DNA of 64,000 nt from Xanthobacter sp034676685 (GTDB taxonomy: Bacteria > Pseudomonadota > Alphaproteobacteria > Rhizobiales > Xanthobacteraceae). Position 1 is the stretch's first letter. Each line of letters begins with the position of its first letter. Made by a program: the position numbers and the translations under genes. The DNA is taken from assembly GCA_034676685.1 (NCBI GenBank), contig JAUCBT010000020.1:62001-126000 (forward strand), in the 5' to 3' direction. Under the pieces are notes generated by a model, which was not told the origin of the DNA, made no database searches, and saw only the letters and a program-made list of their open reading frames with translations. This document shows, in pieces, positions 41,486-49,772 of this stretch.

Positions 41486-42645
41486 GCCGCATTCTCCGAA
41501 AGGGGCATCGTCTCGCGTTCCAGCCGCGCCATTTCCCAGCGCAGATGCTTGATGGCCGGGGTGACGATGGCGACGAAATGGGATTCCCGAATGCGCCGCT
41601 GCGGGGCGGAGGACATGAGATAACCGCGTGCCCCCTGATGCATCAGCGCCGATTGCGCGGCACGCAACACAAGCTCGCCCCCCTCTGCGCGCGCATCCAG
41701 CACAGTCATGAGATAATCATCGGATGTCTCGAATGGCGTCTGCGCCAGCTTCAGCGCACGGGTGCGAAGGTCATCCAGCTCGGCTTCAAGCTCATCAGCA
41801 CCATCATGCAGGAAGCGGTTCACATGACCCAGATGTCCCTCAACGGCACGAATATCGTTGATAGCCCCCAGCGTAATGCCTGTAGCCATGCCGGCCTGCA
41901 ACAAAATGAAGGCGGCACGAATGCGCTTGATGAAAGGGCGTGCGGGGTCGGCAATCACGTCCTCATGCGGCACGAAGAAATTATCCAGCATGATGCCCCA
42001 TGTACCGGTGCCTTCCATGCCGGAAAATTTGGGGCACGGGCGCAGTTTCGCGCGCTCATCCAGTGGCAGCAGAAACATGATCTCCTGCCCCTCTTTCACC
42101 ATGGCAATAGCAGCGCAATACTGGCCGGGACCGATGTGACTCACCCATGGCAGGCTGCCTGAGACACGCCAGCCGCCTGTGGCAGGCGTAGCCTTCAGCA
42201 ACATCGGCTCGATGCCCGCCAGCGCCTTCATCGGGTTGGAAAGAGCCGTGCCGCCGAAGGTTTCGCCCACCACATGGCTTGGCAGCAGACGGGCCTTCAA
42301 GGTGCCGTTCTCGCTCTGGTCGAGATAAAGCCCCATCACATCATGAGACCATGTGAGGAAACCGGTGGAGCCACAGGCGGCCGATATCGTCTCCATGGCA
42401 GCCAGCGCCATATCATAGCGCTCACCCTGCGCGGACAGATGGAACCCGAAGGCCCCGGCGCGGGCGAGAGGAGCCATGATGTCCAGCGGGTAATGGCCTT
42501 CATCTATCCTTGCGGCCATGGGGGCGAGGCGGGTTTCCGCGAGTGCAGAGATAACCTCAAGCCCGGTATCGGGCATCGCGCCCGCGTCACCGGCGAAAGT
42601 GCCGGGCGCGGGATCGCAAGAGGCGTCCATGATGATTGCATCCAT
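41482..42645 (-). CDS. Acyl-CoA dehydrogenase-like flavoprotein (probable flavin monooxygenase or oxidase)
   Basis: A 387-residue protein of the acyl-CoA dehydrogenase fold. It has the N-terminal helical part, the central beta domain (GGWRVSGSLPWVSHIGPGQYCAAIAMV, then GTGTWGIMLDNFFVPHEDVI) and a helical C-terminus with ALMHQGARGYLMSSAPQRRIRES. The sequence is closer to the SfnB/DszC-like monooxygenase branch than to fatty-acid enzymes, since no catalytic-glutamate pattern of true dehydrogenases is evident. It is coupled by a 4-base overlap to the rubredoxin/reductase fusion. GGAGAA precedes the ATG at 42645. Substrate unknown; a small nitrogen or sulfur compound is inferred from the neighbouring sigma-54 and cyanate genes. 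Confidence 0.75.
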   Translation of the reverse strand: MDAIIMDASCDPAPGTFAGDAGAMPDTGLEVISALAETRLAPMAARIDEGHYPLDIMAPLARAGAFGFHLSAQGERYDMALAAMETISAACGSTGFLTWSHDVMGLYLDQSENGTLKARLLPSHVVGETFGGTALSNPMKALAGIEPMLLKATPATGGWRVSGSLPWVSHIGPGQYCAAIAMVKEGQEIMFLLPLDERAKLRPCPKFSGMEGTGTWGIMLDNFFVPHEDVIADPARPFIKRIRAAFILLQAGMATGITLGAINDIRAVEGHLGHVNRFLHDGADELEAELDDLRTRALKLAQTPFETSDDYLMTVLDARAEGGELVLRAAQSALMHQGARGYLMSSAPQRRIRESHFVAIVTPAIKHLRWEMARLERETMPLSENAA

Positions 42646-42686
42646 CTGTTTTCTCCAGCTTTTCGGTCCGGCTGCAGGTCTGGCAG

Positions 42687-42717
42687 AGCGCTCCTGAAAG
42701 GAGATGGCAGGAGCGCT
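42687..42717 (-). repeat. Hairpin between osmC and the flavoprotein gene
   Basis: AGCGCTCCTG and CAGGAGCGCT form a perfect 10-bp stem with an 11-base loop, 42 bases upstream of the flavoprotein start and 215 bases after osmC. It may be an attenuator or processing site. The remainder of 42646-42931 shows no gene and no clear promoter. Confidence 0.5.
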
Positions 42718-42931
42718 TCACCACCACGCGGATACCGGGGTCGTTCGCTTCAGGACGAGCTGTGATCCGTTCTGTGAAGAAATACCTTTGAAGAGGCACG
42801 GGTATTCAGTTTTCACCAGAGACCGATGCCGGTTCCCCAACTTCCACGCATAGGATTTTCAGCGTCCCGAGCCCCTGGCCGATCCGCCCGATCACAGGCA
42901 CATCTTGAACCCGGTGCCTGACGCTGAAGCA

Positions 42932-43486
42932 TCAGTCCGCCAGCGCGATCTTGAAGGCGATGGGATTGCGCATGCTGTTTGCCACCGGCGAGAAGTAGTT
43001 GGCGCGCTGGATAATCTCATCCAGTTCCTCGCGCGTGGCATCGCCCTCGATATCCACCTTCACGCGGATTTCCTGAAAGCCCATCTGCGAGGGAATGCGG
43101 TCTGCCCCACCCGCGCCCCATGCGGCGGTGTTGCTGATGTCGCCCTCAATATAAATCTCAAGGCGCGAGAGCTTCACATTCTTCCATGTGGCCACCGCCG
43201 TGATGCCAACGGCAAGACAGCCGCCCAGAGCGGAAAGCACGATCTCTCCCGGTGCCGGTGCGGTGTTTTCACCAAACAGGTGCAGGGGTTCATCCACCAC
43301 AACGGCGGTGTGATCGCCCACATAGCTGAGAGAGCGATACTGCCCCTCCATCACCGTGCGCACCTTGTTGATGCCACGCGGTCCATTGGGGTTGCTGCGC
43401 CCCTTTTCGGCAAAAGCCATCAGGCCGTCACGATCAATGGGGCGAAGGGTGGTGGAAACGGTTTGCAGCGCTGCATTCTGGGACAT
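42932..43486 (-). CDS. OsmC-family protein
   Basis: A 184-residue OsmC-like protein with RSNPNGPRG-type start region, VVDEPLHLFGENTAPAPGEIVLSALGGCLAVGITAVA (the conserved cysteine helix) and a C-terminal dimer part. OsmC proteins reduce organic hydroperoxides; related YhfA-type members have other roles, and only one typical cysteine (in GGCLAV) is conspicuous here, so peroxidase activity is uncertain. AAGGAG lies before the ATG at 43486. A sigma-54 promoter 60 bases upstream confirms the start and places it under the neighbouring activator. Confidence 0.85.
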   Translation of the reverse strand: MSQNAALQTVSTTLRPIDRDGLMAFAEKGRSNPNGPRGINKVRTVMEGQYRSLSYVGDHTAVVVDEPLHLFGENTAPAPGEIVLSALGGCLAVGITAVATWKNVKLSRLEIYIEGDISNTAAWGAGGADRIPSQMGFQEIRVKVDIEGDATREELDEIIQRANYFSPVANSMRNPIAFKIALAD

Positions 43487-43544
43487 CTGCATCTCCTTGC
43501 GACAATCTTCCGGGACAGTGTTCATCACCATCTGAAAGGAACTT

Positions 43545-43561
43545 CGCAAAGCACATGCCAG
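43545..43561 (-). promoter_or_regulatory. Sigma-54 promoter of osmC
   Basis: Read on the minus strand the sequence is CTGGCATG-N4-TTGCG: the GG and GC pairs are 10 bases apart and only two non-critical positions differ from consensus. The transcript would start near 43533, giving a leader of about 45 bases to osmC. Confidence 0.75.
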
Positions 43562-43661
43562 CTTTGAAACTCGCGCGGACATTCTTATAATAGATTGATA
43601 TTATAAGAACATTCTCATCACCCTAACATCCGCAACCACTTCCGGCCCACTCACCCACCCA

Positions 43662-43695
43662 ACAATGTCGACATTGTCGGTTGCCAACATTGTCA
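43662..43695. promoter_or_regulatory. Candidate enhancer for the sigma-54 activator (osmC side)
   Basis: A perfect 16-base palindrome ACAATGTCGACATTGT (43662-43677) is followed by AACATTGTCA (43686-43695), the reverse complement of TGACAATGTT. The sites lie about 100-135 bases upstream of the osmC -24 element and run into the stop codon of the activator gene. The same 10-mer occurs between the cyanate transporter promoters. Confidence 0.65.
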
Positions 43696-45354
43696 CCCCA
43701 TCTCCAGCTTGCGCCAACGATAGGAGAACTGCCGCTCTGTCATGCCAAGGCGCTGGGCGGCGCGGGTCTTGTTGCCACCCGCCTCCAGAAGGGCACGGCG
43801 CAACATGTCCGGATTGTGCGAGTCCACCTTCATGTAGGGACGAAAAGTTGTTGCCAGCTCATCCATCGGGAGCGAGGACCAGTCGCGCATATAGGGCACA
43901 GCGGGTGCATGAATCGGAACAGCAGGGGACGGCACGTGGGCTGGTGCGCGGAGCGGGTCCGCCGCCCCCATTTCCATGATGAAGCGCTCCACATCCGCCT
44001 TTTCCACCAGCGTCTTGGTGGAGAGCAGCACCACCCGCTCCATGAGATTGGAGAGCTGACGGATATTGCCCGGCCATTTCTGCGCGGCAAGACAGGCGAT
44101 GGCATCCCGCGAGAGGCTGACATTGCGCTGGTTCTCGCGGTTGAACCTGTCGATGAAGGAAATCGCGAGTTCGGGAATGTCGCTGCGTCGCTCATCCAGC
44201 GATGGCAGGCGGATGGGGATGACGTGCAGACGATAGAAGAGATCTTCGCGGAAATGACCCATCGCCACCTCCCGCTCCAGCTGCCGGTTGGTTGCGGCAA
44301 CCAGCCTTGTATTGATGCGAATTTCGCGCTTCGCCCCCAGCCTTGTCACCGTGCCTTCCTGCAGGGTGCGCAGCAATTTGGTCTGCATATGCAGCGGCAG
44401 CTCGCCAATTTCATCCAGAAACAGCGTGCCGCCACTGGCCTGCTCGAACCAGCCGGGGCGCGCTTCCATTGCGCCGGTGAAGGCCCCCTTTTCATGGCCG
44501 AACAGTTCGGATTCAAACAGGTTTTCAGGAATAGCGGCACAGTTAATCTTGATGAAAGCCTTGTCGCGGCGCGGACCGGCCAGATGCAACGCACGGGCGA
44601 ACAGCTCCTTGCCGGTGCCGGATTCCCCCAGCAGCAACACGCTGGCCGTGGCGTGCGCCACCTTCTCTATCTGGCCGATGGCCTGCAACAGTGCAGGGGC
44701 CGTACCGATGATGCCATAGCGCGCCCGCCCCGCCTTCAGGGCATCTTCCAGCATCCGGTTGTGCTCCTGAAGATCGCGCGTGCGCCGCTCCACCCGCTCA
44801 TGCAGGGTGAGAAGCTGGCCCACCAGCGTCGCCATGATCTTCATCATGGTGATTTCATCGGATAATGGCCTGTCACGCAACAAGATGCGGTGGCAGGCCA
44901 GAGCACCGATCACCCGCCCTTCAACCCTGACCGGCGCGGCCACGAAGGAGACCGGCTCCGGCGGCAATGCGCTACGCAAAACGGCGCGGCCGAGAAAGGC
45001 CGGATCATGGGCAATATCGCGCACCAGCATCAGCTGGCCTGAAGCAATCACCTGCCCCGTAATGCCCTCGCCCGGCAGATAGCGCCCGCGCGCGACCTCC
45101 TCCTGCGTGAGACCATAGGCATGGGCGATGTAATAATCCCGTCCCCCGACATCATGCAGCACGATGCGTCCGCGGTTCAGGCCCAGCATTTCCGACATCA
45201 GATGCAGGATTTCGCGCAGAACCTTCGGCAGGGGCAGATCCTTGCCGATGAGGCTCATCACCTCCTGCATCAGGAACATTTCCTGCGTGCGCCACCATGA
45301 GCCGGCCTGAGGGGCCAACCGCTCCGGCTGCTGTTCCCAGTCCTGACCGCTCAT
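43693..45354 (-). CDS. Sigma-54-dependent transcriptional activator (NifA-like: GAF, AAA+, Fis)
   Basis: A 553-residue enhancer-binding protein. Residues about 38-188 form a GAF sensor domain, followed by the AAA+ domain with Walker A GESGTGKE (243-250), the sigma-54 contact loop GAFTGA (290-295) and LFLDEIGELP as Walker B. The C-terminus has a Fis helix-turn-helix (GGNKTRAAQRLGMTERQFSYRWRKLEM). It activates sigma-54 promoters by ATP hydrolysis. AAGGAG lies five bases before the ATG at 45354. It sits between osmC and the transporter genes, both of which have sigma-54 promoters and a shared enhancer-like site. The GAF ligand is unknown. Confidence 0.93.
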   Translation of the reverse strand: MSGQDWEQQPERLAPQAGSWWRTQEMFLMQEVMSLIGKDLPLPKVLREILHLMSEMLGLNRGRIVLHDVGGRDYYIAHAYGLTQEEVARGRYLPGEGITGQVIASGQLMLVRDIAHDPAFLGRAVLRSALPPEPVSFVAAPVRVEGRVIGALACHRILLRDRPLSDEITMMKIMATLVGQLLTLHERVERRTRDLQEHNRMLEDALKAGRARYGIIGTAPALLQAIGQIEKVAHATASVLLLGESGTGKELFARALHLAGPRRDKAFIKINCAAIPENLFESELFGHEKGAFTGAMEARPGWFEQASGGTLFLDEIGELPLHMQTKLLRTLQEGTVTRLGAKREIRINTRLVAATNRQLEREVAMGHFREDLFYRLHVIPIRLPSLDERRSDIPELAISFIDRFNRENQRNVSLSRDAIACLAAQKWPGNIRQLSNLMERVVLLSTKTLVEKADVERFIMEMGAADPLRAPAHVPSPAVPIHAPAVPYMRDWSSLPMDELATTFRPYMKVDSHNPDMLRRALLEAGGNKTRAAQRLGMTERQFSYRWRKLEMG

Positions 45355-45396
45355 GCGCGCTCCTTCCGGTGCATTCACCACAACCACACACATCAG

Positions 45397-45426
45397 AAAA
45401 GGGCGGCAGCCATCCGCCGCCGCCCT
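45397..45426 (-). terminator. Rho-independent terminator of the binding-protein gene
   Basis: AGGGCGGC and GCCGCCCT form an 8-bp stem; on the minus strand it is followed by TTTT. It closes the transporter binding-protein transcript just before the activator gene. Confidence 0.7.
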
Positions 45427-45468
45427 CCTGCCTGAACGCTCACCATGGACGCATCACCCGTCCCAACT

Positions 45469-46821
45469 TTACCCCTGATGGCTGATGGCGAAGGATGCCA
45501 GATATTCCTCCGGCTTTGAGGGGTCGAAACGCTTGCCCATCACGGTGAAGCCCTTGTCATCACTGGTCGGCACAACCATGCCGGCTTCCTTCATCAACCG
45601 GGCGGCATCGGTTTCCAGATAAACGGTCTCCGCCACCTTCTGATAATCGATATCGCCCTTGATCTGCCCCCAGCGCTTCATCTGGGTCAGGGTCCAGATG
45701 GCGAAGCTCTCATAAGGGAAGGGATTGAAGCTGATCCGGTCGGGGTCCTTCACCACATTGCCGAGACCATCGGCATAGGTGCCGGTGAGCACCTGCTCCA
45801 CCACCGTCAGCGGCTGGTTGAGATAATTGGCCGGCGCGACGGCAGCCGCGATTTCCTTGCGGTTTTCATGTTTGGAGGCATAGGCCGTGGCGTCCAGAAT
45901 AGCGCGCATCATGGCTGCCGATGTATTCGGCATGTCATTGATGACGGTCTTCGAGATAGAGAAAGAGCAGCATGGGTGCCCGTCCCATATTTCCTTGGAC
46001 AGGATATGGATGAAGCCGACCTTGTCATAGACGGCACGCTGCACGACATTATCGGGTGCAAGGAAGCCATCAATATTACCCGCACGCAGATTCGCCACCA
46101 TGTCTGGCGGCGCCACAACACGCAGCTCCACATCCTTTTGCGGGTCGATGCCATTCTCGGCCAGATAATAGCGCAGGATGTAATTGTGGTTCGAGAAATC
46201 GAACGGGATGGCGAGGCGGAAACCCTTCCAGTTCTTGGGGTCGCGATTGTCTTTGTGCTTCATCGCCAGACAGATGGCCTGACCGTTCACATTCTCGATG
46301 GCCGGCACCACGAACGGATGCGGTGCGGAGCCCACGCCAAGGGTGAGCGCCAGCGGCATGGGGGCCAGCATCTGCGCCGCGTCATATTCGCCGTTCATGG
46401 TCTTGTCGCGGATGACAGCCCAGCCGGCGGTCTTCACCACCTTCGCATCCAGCCCCTGCTTCGCATAAAAGCCCATGGGCTCACCCATGATGATGGGCGT
46501 AGCGCAGGTGATGGGGATGAAGCCAATATTCACATTGGTCTTCTCCAGCGCCTTGCTTTCGGCAAAAGCCTCTCCCGCCCATTTCAGGGGAAGGGCGGCA
46601 TTGAGCGCGGCAAGAACCGCACCCGCACCCACGGTTTTCAGAAGGGCGCGCCGATGCAGGACATCGGGAAACGCCATACGCAGGGCGGCCTCATCCGCAA
46701 CGGCCTGATAGTCCTCTCCGCTCTTGAGGGCCGCTTCATGCTCGGCCTGGCTCTGGTGCACGCCACATGCGCAGCCTCTGGAGAAGAGCGTCTTCCAGTT
46801 CCGGTCCTTGAAGTAAGCCAT
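45469..46821 (-). CDS. Nitrate/cyanate-type ABC transporter substrate-binding protein (NrtA/CmpA family)
   Basis: A 450-residue NrtA-like binding protein, by context for cyanate. The first 50 residues are soluble and include CACGVH (Cys17, Cys19, His22). A twin-arginine motif, HRRALLKTVGAGAVLAALNAALP, comes only at residue 57, after which the mature domain starts (NVNIGFIPITCATPIIMGEP, DAAQMLAPMPLALTLGVG). AGGAGG lies ten bases before the ATG at 46821, and a sigma-54 promoter lies 35-50 bases upstream, so the long N-terminus appears genuine. The permease and ATPase genes run in the opposite direction. Nitrate or bicarbonate cannot be excluded, but the adjacent cyanase argues for cyanate. Confidence 0.85.
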   Translation of the reverse strand: MAYFKDRNWKTLFSRGCACGVHQSQAEHEAALKSGEDYQAVADEAALRMAFPDVLHRRALLKTVGAGAVLAALNAALPLKWAGEAFAESKALEKTNVNIGFIPITCATPIIMGEPMGFYAKQGLDAKVVKTAGWAVIRDKTMNGEYDAAQMLAPMPLALTLGVGSAPHPFVVPAIENVNGQAICLAMKHKDNRDPKNWKGFRLAIPFDFSNHNYILRYYLAENGIDPQKDVELRVVAPPDMVANLRAGNIDGFLAPDNVVQRAVYDKVGFIHILSKEIWDGHPCCSFSISKTVINDMPNTSAAMMRAILDATAYASKHENRKEIAAAVAPANYLNQPLTVVEQVLTGTYADGLGNVVKDPDRISFNPFPYESFAIWTLTQMKRWGQIKGDIDYQKVAETVYLETDAARLMKEAGMVVPTSDDKGFTVMGKRFDPSKPEEYLASFAISHQG

Positions 46822-46855
46822 AACGGTTCTGCCTCCTGCTAGTTCATGCAGGCCA

Positions 46856-46872
46856 AGCAATCGTCATGCCAG
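46856..46872 (-). promoter_or_regulatory. Sigma-54 promoter of the binding-protein gene
   Basis: On the minus strand: CTGGCATG-N4-TTGCT, one mismatch to consensus and exact 10-base GG-GC spacing. Transcription would start near 46845, about 24 bases before the ATG. Confidence 0.8.
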
Positions 46873-47013
46873 ATACTCATATGGGGAATTGACAGAAACC
46901 AATGGGAGAGAACAAGCAACGGTGAGATCTGGAATTCAGGCTCTGCAACATGCCGTGCAGTTCATGTTCTTTCGAAGCTGAAGCGCACCATACCTCGGCC
47001 TTCTATAACTGGA

Positions 47014-47038
47014 ATTGTCGGTTTATGATGACAATGTT
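47014..47038. promoter_or_regulatory. Candidate enhancer between divergent transporter promoters
   Basis: ATTGTC (47014-47019) and GACAAT (47030-47035) form an inverted repeat with a 10-base spacer; TGACAATGTT (47029-47038) is identical to the 10-mer upstream of osmC. It lies roughly 115-135 bases from the rightward -24 element and 145-170 from the leftward one, the right range for an activator bound at a distance. Confidence 0.65.
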
Positions 47039-47149
47039 ATCAATGATGCACAATTTAAGTGCAGGCTCATAAAATGGGCGGACGACGCAATCTCACCTCA
47101 AGCGCCCATAATCAAACCCCGAACATACCCTCTCAAGCAATTCGAACGG

Positions 47150-47166
47150 CTGGCACACCGCTTGCT
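47150..47166 (+). promoter_or_regulatory. Sigma-54 promoter of the permease-ATPase-cynS operon
   Basis: CTGGCACA-N4-TTGCT has a consensus -24 core (TGGCAC), a consensus -12 (TTGCT) and 10-base GG-GC spacing. Transcription would start near 47178, about 42 bases before the permease ATG. Confidence 0.85.
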
Positions 47167-47219
47167 AGATCTCCATCACGTCGCGCACACCGCCGCGCCC
47201 TGAAGATGGAAGGAAGCGG

Positions 47220-48062
47220 ATGCTCAAGCACTCTCCCACGCTCGCCTCATGGCTGTTATCCCTTGCCATACTGGCGGGATTCATCGGCTTATGGGCCGCA
47301 TTGACTGCGCAAGGCCCCGGCAGCGGCACGAGCGGCATGGATGCCGAATATGCAGCCCTCCTCAGCGCAGAACCCGCATCCGCCGGCATTCCCGGCCCGG
47401 GCCTGGTCTGGGAGACAATTCTCCATCATCTGTCAGATCCATTTTATGATGCCGGCCCCAACGACAAGGGCCTCGGCTACCAGCTTGCCTTCTCATTGGC
47501 GCGCGTCCTCATCGGCTTCGGCCTTGCCATGATTGTGGCCATTCCGCTCGGATTCCTGATTGGCACATCGCCCATCCTGTCGCGCGCGCTGGACCCGTTC
47601 ATCCAGATCATGAAGCCCATCTCGCCACTGGCATGGATGCCGCTGGCGCTCTACACCATCAAGGACTCCAGCCTTTCCGCCATCTTCGTCATCTTCATCT
47701 GCTCAATCTGGCCAATGCTGGTGAACACAGCCTTCGGTGTCGCCAATGTGCGCAAGGAATGGCTGAATGTCGGTCGCACGCTTGAAGTTCCCTTTTTCAG
47801 GCGCGTCACCACCATCATCCTTCCGGCAGCAGCACCCACAATACTCACCGGCATGCGCATTTCCATTGGCATTGCATGGCTGGTTATTGTCGCCGCGGAA
47901 ATGCTCGTGGGCGGAACCGGCATCGGTTACTTCATCTGGAATGAGTGGAACAATCTTTCCATTGTGAACGTCATCGTCGCCATCCTGCTTATCGGCATTA
48001 TCGGCATGGTGCTGGACCAGATTTTGGCCGCGATCACCCGCGTCGTCACCTTCCAGGAGTGA
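47220..48062 (+). CDS. Nitrate/cyanate-type ABC transporter permease (NrtB-like)
   Basis: A 280-residue inner-membrane permease of the NrtB/SsuC/TauC group. After a first helix and a periplasmic loop, the cytosolic and membrane segments show LGYQLAFSLARVLIGFGLAMIVAIPLGFLIG and FGVANVRKEWLNVGRTLEVPFFRRVTTIILPAAAPTILTGMRISIGIAW, the family coupling loop. AAGGA precedes the ATG. The ATPase gene begins five bases after its stop. By context it moves cyanate. Confidence 0.9.
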   Translation: MLKHSPTLASWLLSLAILAGFIGLWAALTAQGPGSGTSGMDAEYAALLSAEPASAGIPGPGLVWETILHHLSDPFYDAGPNDKGLGYQLAFSLARVLIGFGLAMIVAIPLGFLIGTSPILSRALDPFIQIMKPISPLAWMPLALYTIKDSSLSAIFVIFICSIWPMLVNTAFGVANVRKEWLNVGRTLEVPFFRRVTTIILPAAAPTILTGMRISIGIAWLVIVAAEMLVGGTGIGYFIWNEWNNLSIVNVIVAILLIGIIGMVLDQILAAITRVVTFQE

Positions 48063-48067
48063 GCATC

Positions 48068-48985
48068 ATGAACACCATTCTCAAGATGCGCCGGAAGGCC
48101 GAAGCCGAACCCGAAACAGCACTTGAGGGAGCGCGCGCCCGGCGGATCATCTCGCTCGAAGGCCTCTCCAAGCGCTACCCCCGCAAGGGTGAGCCTCCCG
48201 TCACCATCTTTGAAGATCTCTGGCTGCGGGTGGAGAAGGGGGAGTTTGTCTGCTTTCTTGGCCATTCTGGCTGCGGGAAGACCACGGTTCTCAATATTCT
48301 GGCCGGCCTTGCCGAACCCAGTGACGGGGTGGTGATTGTCGATGGTCGCGAGATCGACGGGCCCTCTCTGGATCGTGCCGTCATCTTTCAGGGCCACGCC
48401 CTGCTGCCCTGGATGACAACACTCGGCAATGTGGCCTATGCCGTGCGCGCCCGCCACCCGGACTGGCCGAAGGCGAAGGTTCGTGAACAGGCCCTTGCCA
48501 GCATTGCCAAGGTGGGGCTGGAACATGCAGCGGATCGCTATCCGGCAGAGCTTTCAGGCGGCATGAAGCAGCGCGTGGGCATTGCTCGTGCCCTCTCCAT
48601 CGACCCCAAGATTCTGCTGATGGACGAGCCATTCTCCGCGCTGGACGCCATGACGCGTGGCAATCTTCAGGACGAAGTGCGACAGATCTGTATCAACACG
48701 GATCAGACAGTGGTGATGATTACCCATGATGTGGATGAGGCCATCTATCTCGCCGACAAGATCGTTCTCATGACCAATGGTCCGAACGCCCGTGTCGCCG
48801 AGATCGTGAAAAACACATTGCCGCGCCAGCGCAGCCGCAATGAGCTTCACCACCTCAAAGGCTATTACGACATGCGCAACTATCTGGTGGACTTCCTGGT
48901 TTCGCGCTCTGCCAGCTTCGATATCGAAGCCGAAAAGGCGCAGGGCTGGTCTGCCCGCAATCCCCCCGTGAAGGAGGTCATCTGA
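48068..48985 (+). CDS. Nitrate/cyanate-type ABC transporter ATPase (NrtD-like)
   Basis: A 305-residue ATP-binding cassette: Walker A GHSGCGKTT, Q-loop VIFQGHALLPWMT, signature ELSGGMKQRVGIARAL, Walker B ILLMDEPFSALD and switch MITHDVDEA. A 45-residue N-terminal tail and a C-terminal extension of about 60 residues frame the domain; the extension resembles the tails of NrtD/CynD proteins. Translation probably couples to the permease. A longer frame reaching back to 47945 overlaps the permease and is rejected. Confidence 0.92.
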   Translation: MNTILKMRRKAEAEPETALEGARARRIISLEGLSKRYPRKGEPPVTIFEDLWLRVEKGEFVCFLGHSGCGKTTVLNILAGLAEPSDGVVIVDGREIDGPSLDRAVIFQGHALLPWMTTLGNVAYAVRARHPDWPKAKVREQALASIAKVGLEHAADRYPAELSGGMKQRVGIARALSIDPKILLMDEPFSALDAMTRGNLQDEVRQICINTDQTVVMITHDVDEAIYLADKIVLMTNGPNARVAEIVKNTLPRQRSRNELHHLKGYYDMRNYLVDFLVSRSASFDIEAEKAQGWSARNPPVKEVI

Positions 48986-49067
48986 CCCTCCATACCAGAT
49001 GGCGCGCACCTGCCAATCATGCGCGCCACGCTTACAGATCACTCATAACCAAGCAAGGACAAGACCA

Positions 49068-49553
49068 ATGAAAAGACTGGAGCTCGTCGAGAAGATCCGC
49101 GATGTGAAGCGCGAGAAGAATCTGAGCTGGACAGCCATTGCGGAAGAGGTTGGCGGTTATTCCCCTCTCTTCATCATCACCGCTCTTCTTGGCCAGATGC
49201 CTCTGCCCGCGCCACAGGCAAAGAAGGCTGCCGCCCTGTTTGGCCTGAGCGAGCTTGAAGAGCGGATGCTGATGGAAGTGCCCCATCGCGGCGAAGGATA
49301 TGTGAGCCCACCAACTGACCCCACACTCTATCGCTTTTATGAGGCCATGATGGTGTTTGGCCCCTCCATGAAAGAATACATTCATGAGGAGTTCGGCGAT
49401 GGCATCATGTCGGCCATCGACTTCGACCTGAAGATGGAGCGCGAGCCCAATGATGCGGGAGATCGGGTGCGCATCACCATGAGCGGCAAGTTCCTGCCCT
49501 ATCGCTATCATGAGCCGAAGGATGGCGCGAAGGCACTCGGTTACAAGGACTAG
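49068..49553 (+). CDS. cynS: Cyanase (cyanate hydratase)
   Basis: A 161-residue enzyme converting cyanate and bicarbonate to ammonia and CO2. The N-terminal helical domain resembles a DNA-binding fold (NLSWTAIAEEVGGYSPLFIITALLG), and the C-terminal part has all three catalytic residues: Arg89 and Glu92 in LYRFYEAMMVFG and Ser115 in GIMSAIDFD, each exactly seven positions below E. coli Arg96, Glu99 and Ser122. It follows the transporter ATPase after 82 bases and presumably belongs to the same sigma-54 transcript, linking uptake to ammonium release. Confidence 0.97.
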   Translation: MKRLELVEKIRDVKREKNLSWTAIAEEVGGYSPLFIITALLGQMPLPAPQAKKAAALFGLSELEERMLMEVPHRGEGYVSPPTDPTLYRFYEAMMVFGPSMKEYIHEEFGDGIMSAIDFDLKMEREPNDAGDRVRITMSGKFLPYRYHEPKDGAKALGYKD

Positions 49554-49772
49554 TTTTCTACAACACGCCCTGACGCGCGCCGGGCTCGCAACAGCCAGCT
49601 CAACAGACCCCATACCGGATCGGCATGTGCAAATATCCCGATCCGGGTGCGGTCACGCAGCGCTGCGCACCGGCCCAACTTCACACCACCATTCCCCGAG
49701 CCGCACGCCCCTGCACCGCCCCCGCGCGATGCAGCATGCCCCCATGCGCACACCACATGAAAGACTTGCACC

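Noticed and set aside
42646..42931. Sigma-54 promoter directly before the flavoprotein-rubredoxin genes
   Set aside because: No sequence with both elements and correct spacing was found; these genes may be read from the osmC promoter instead.
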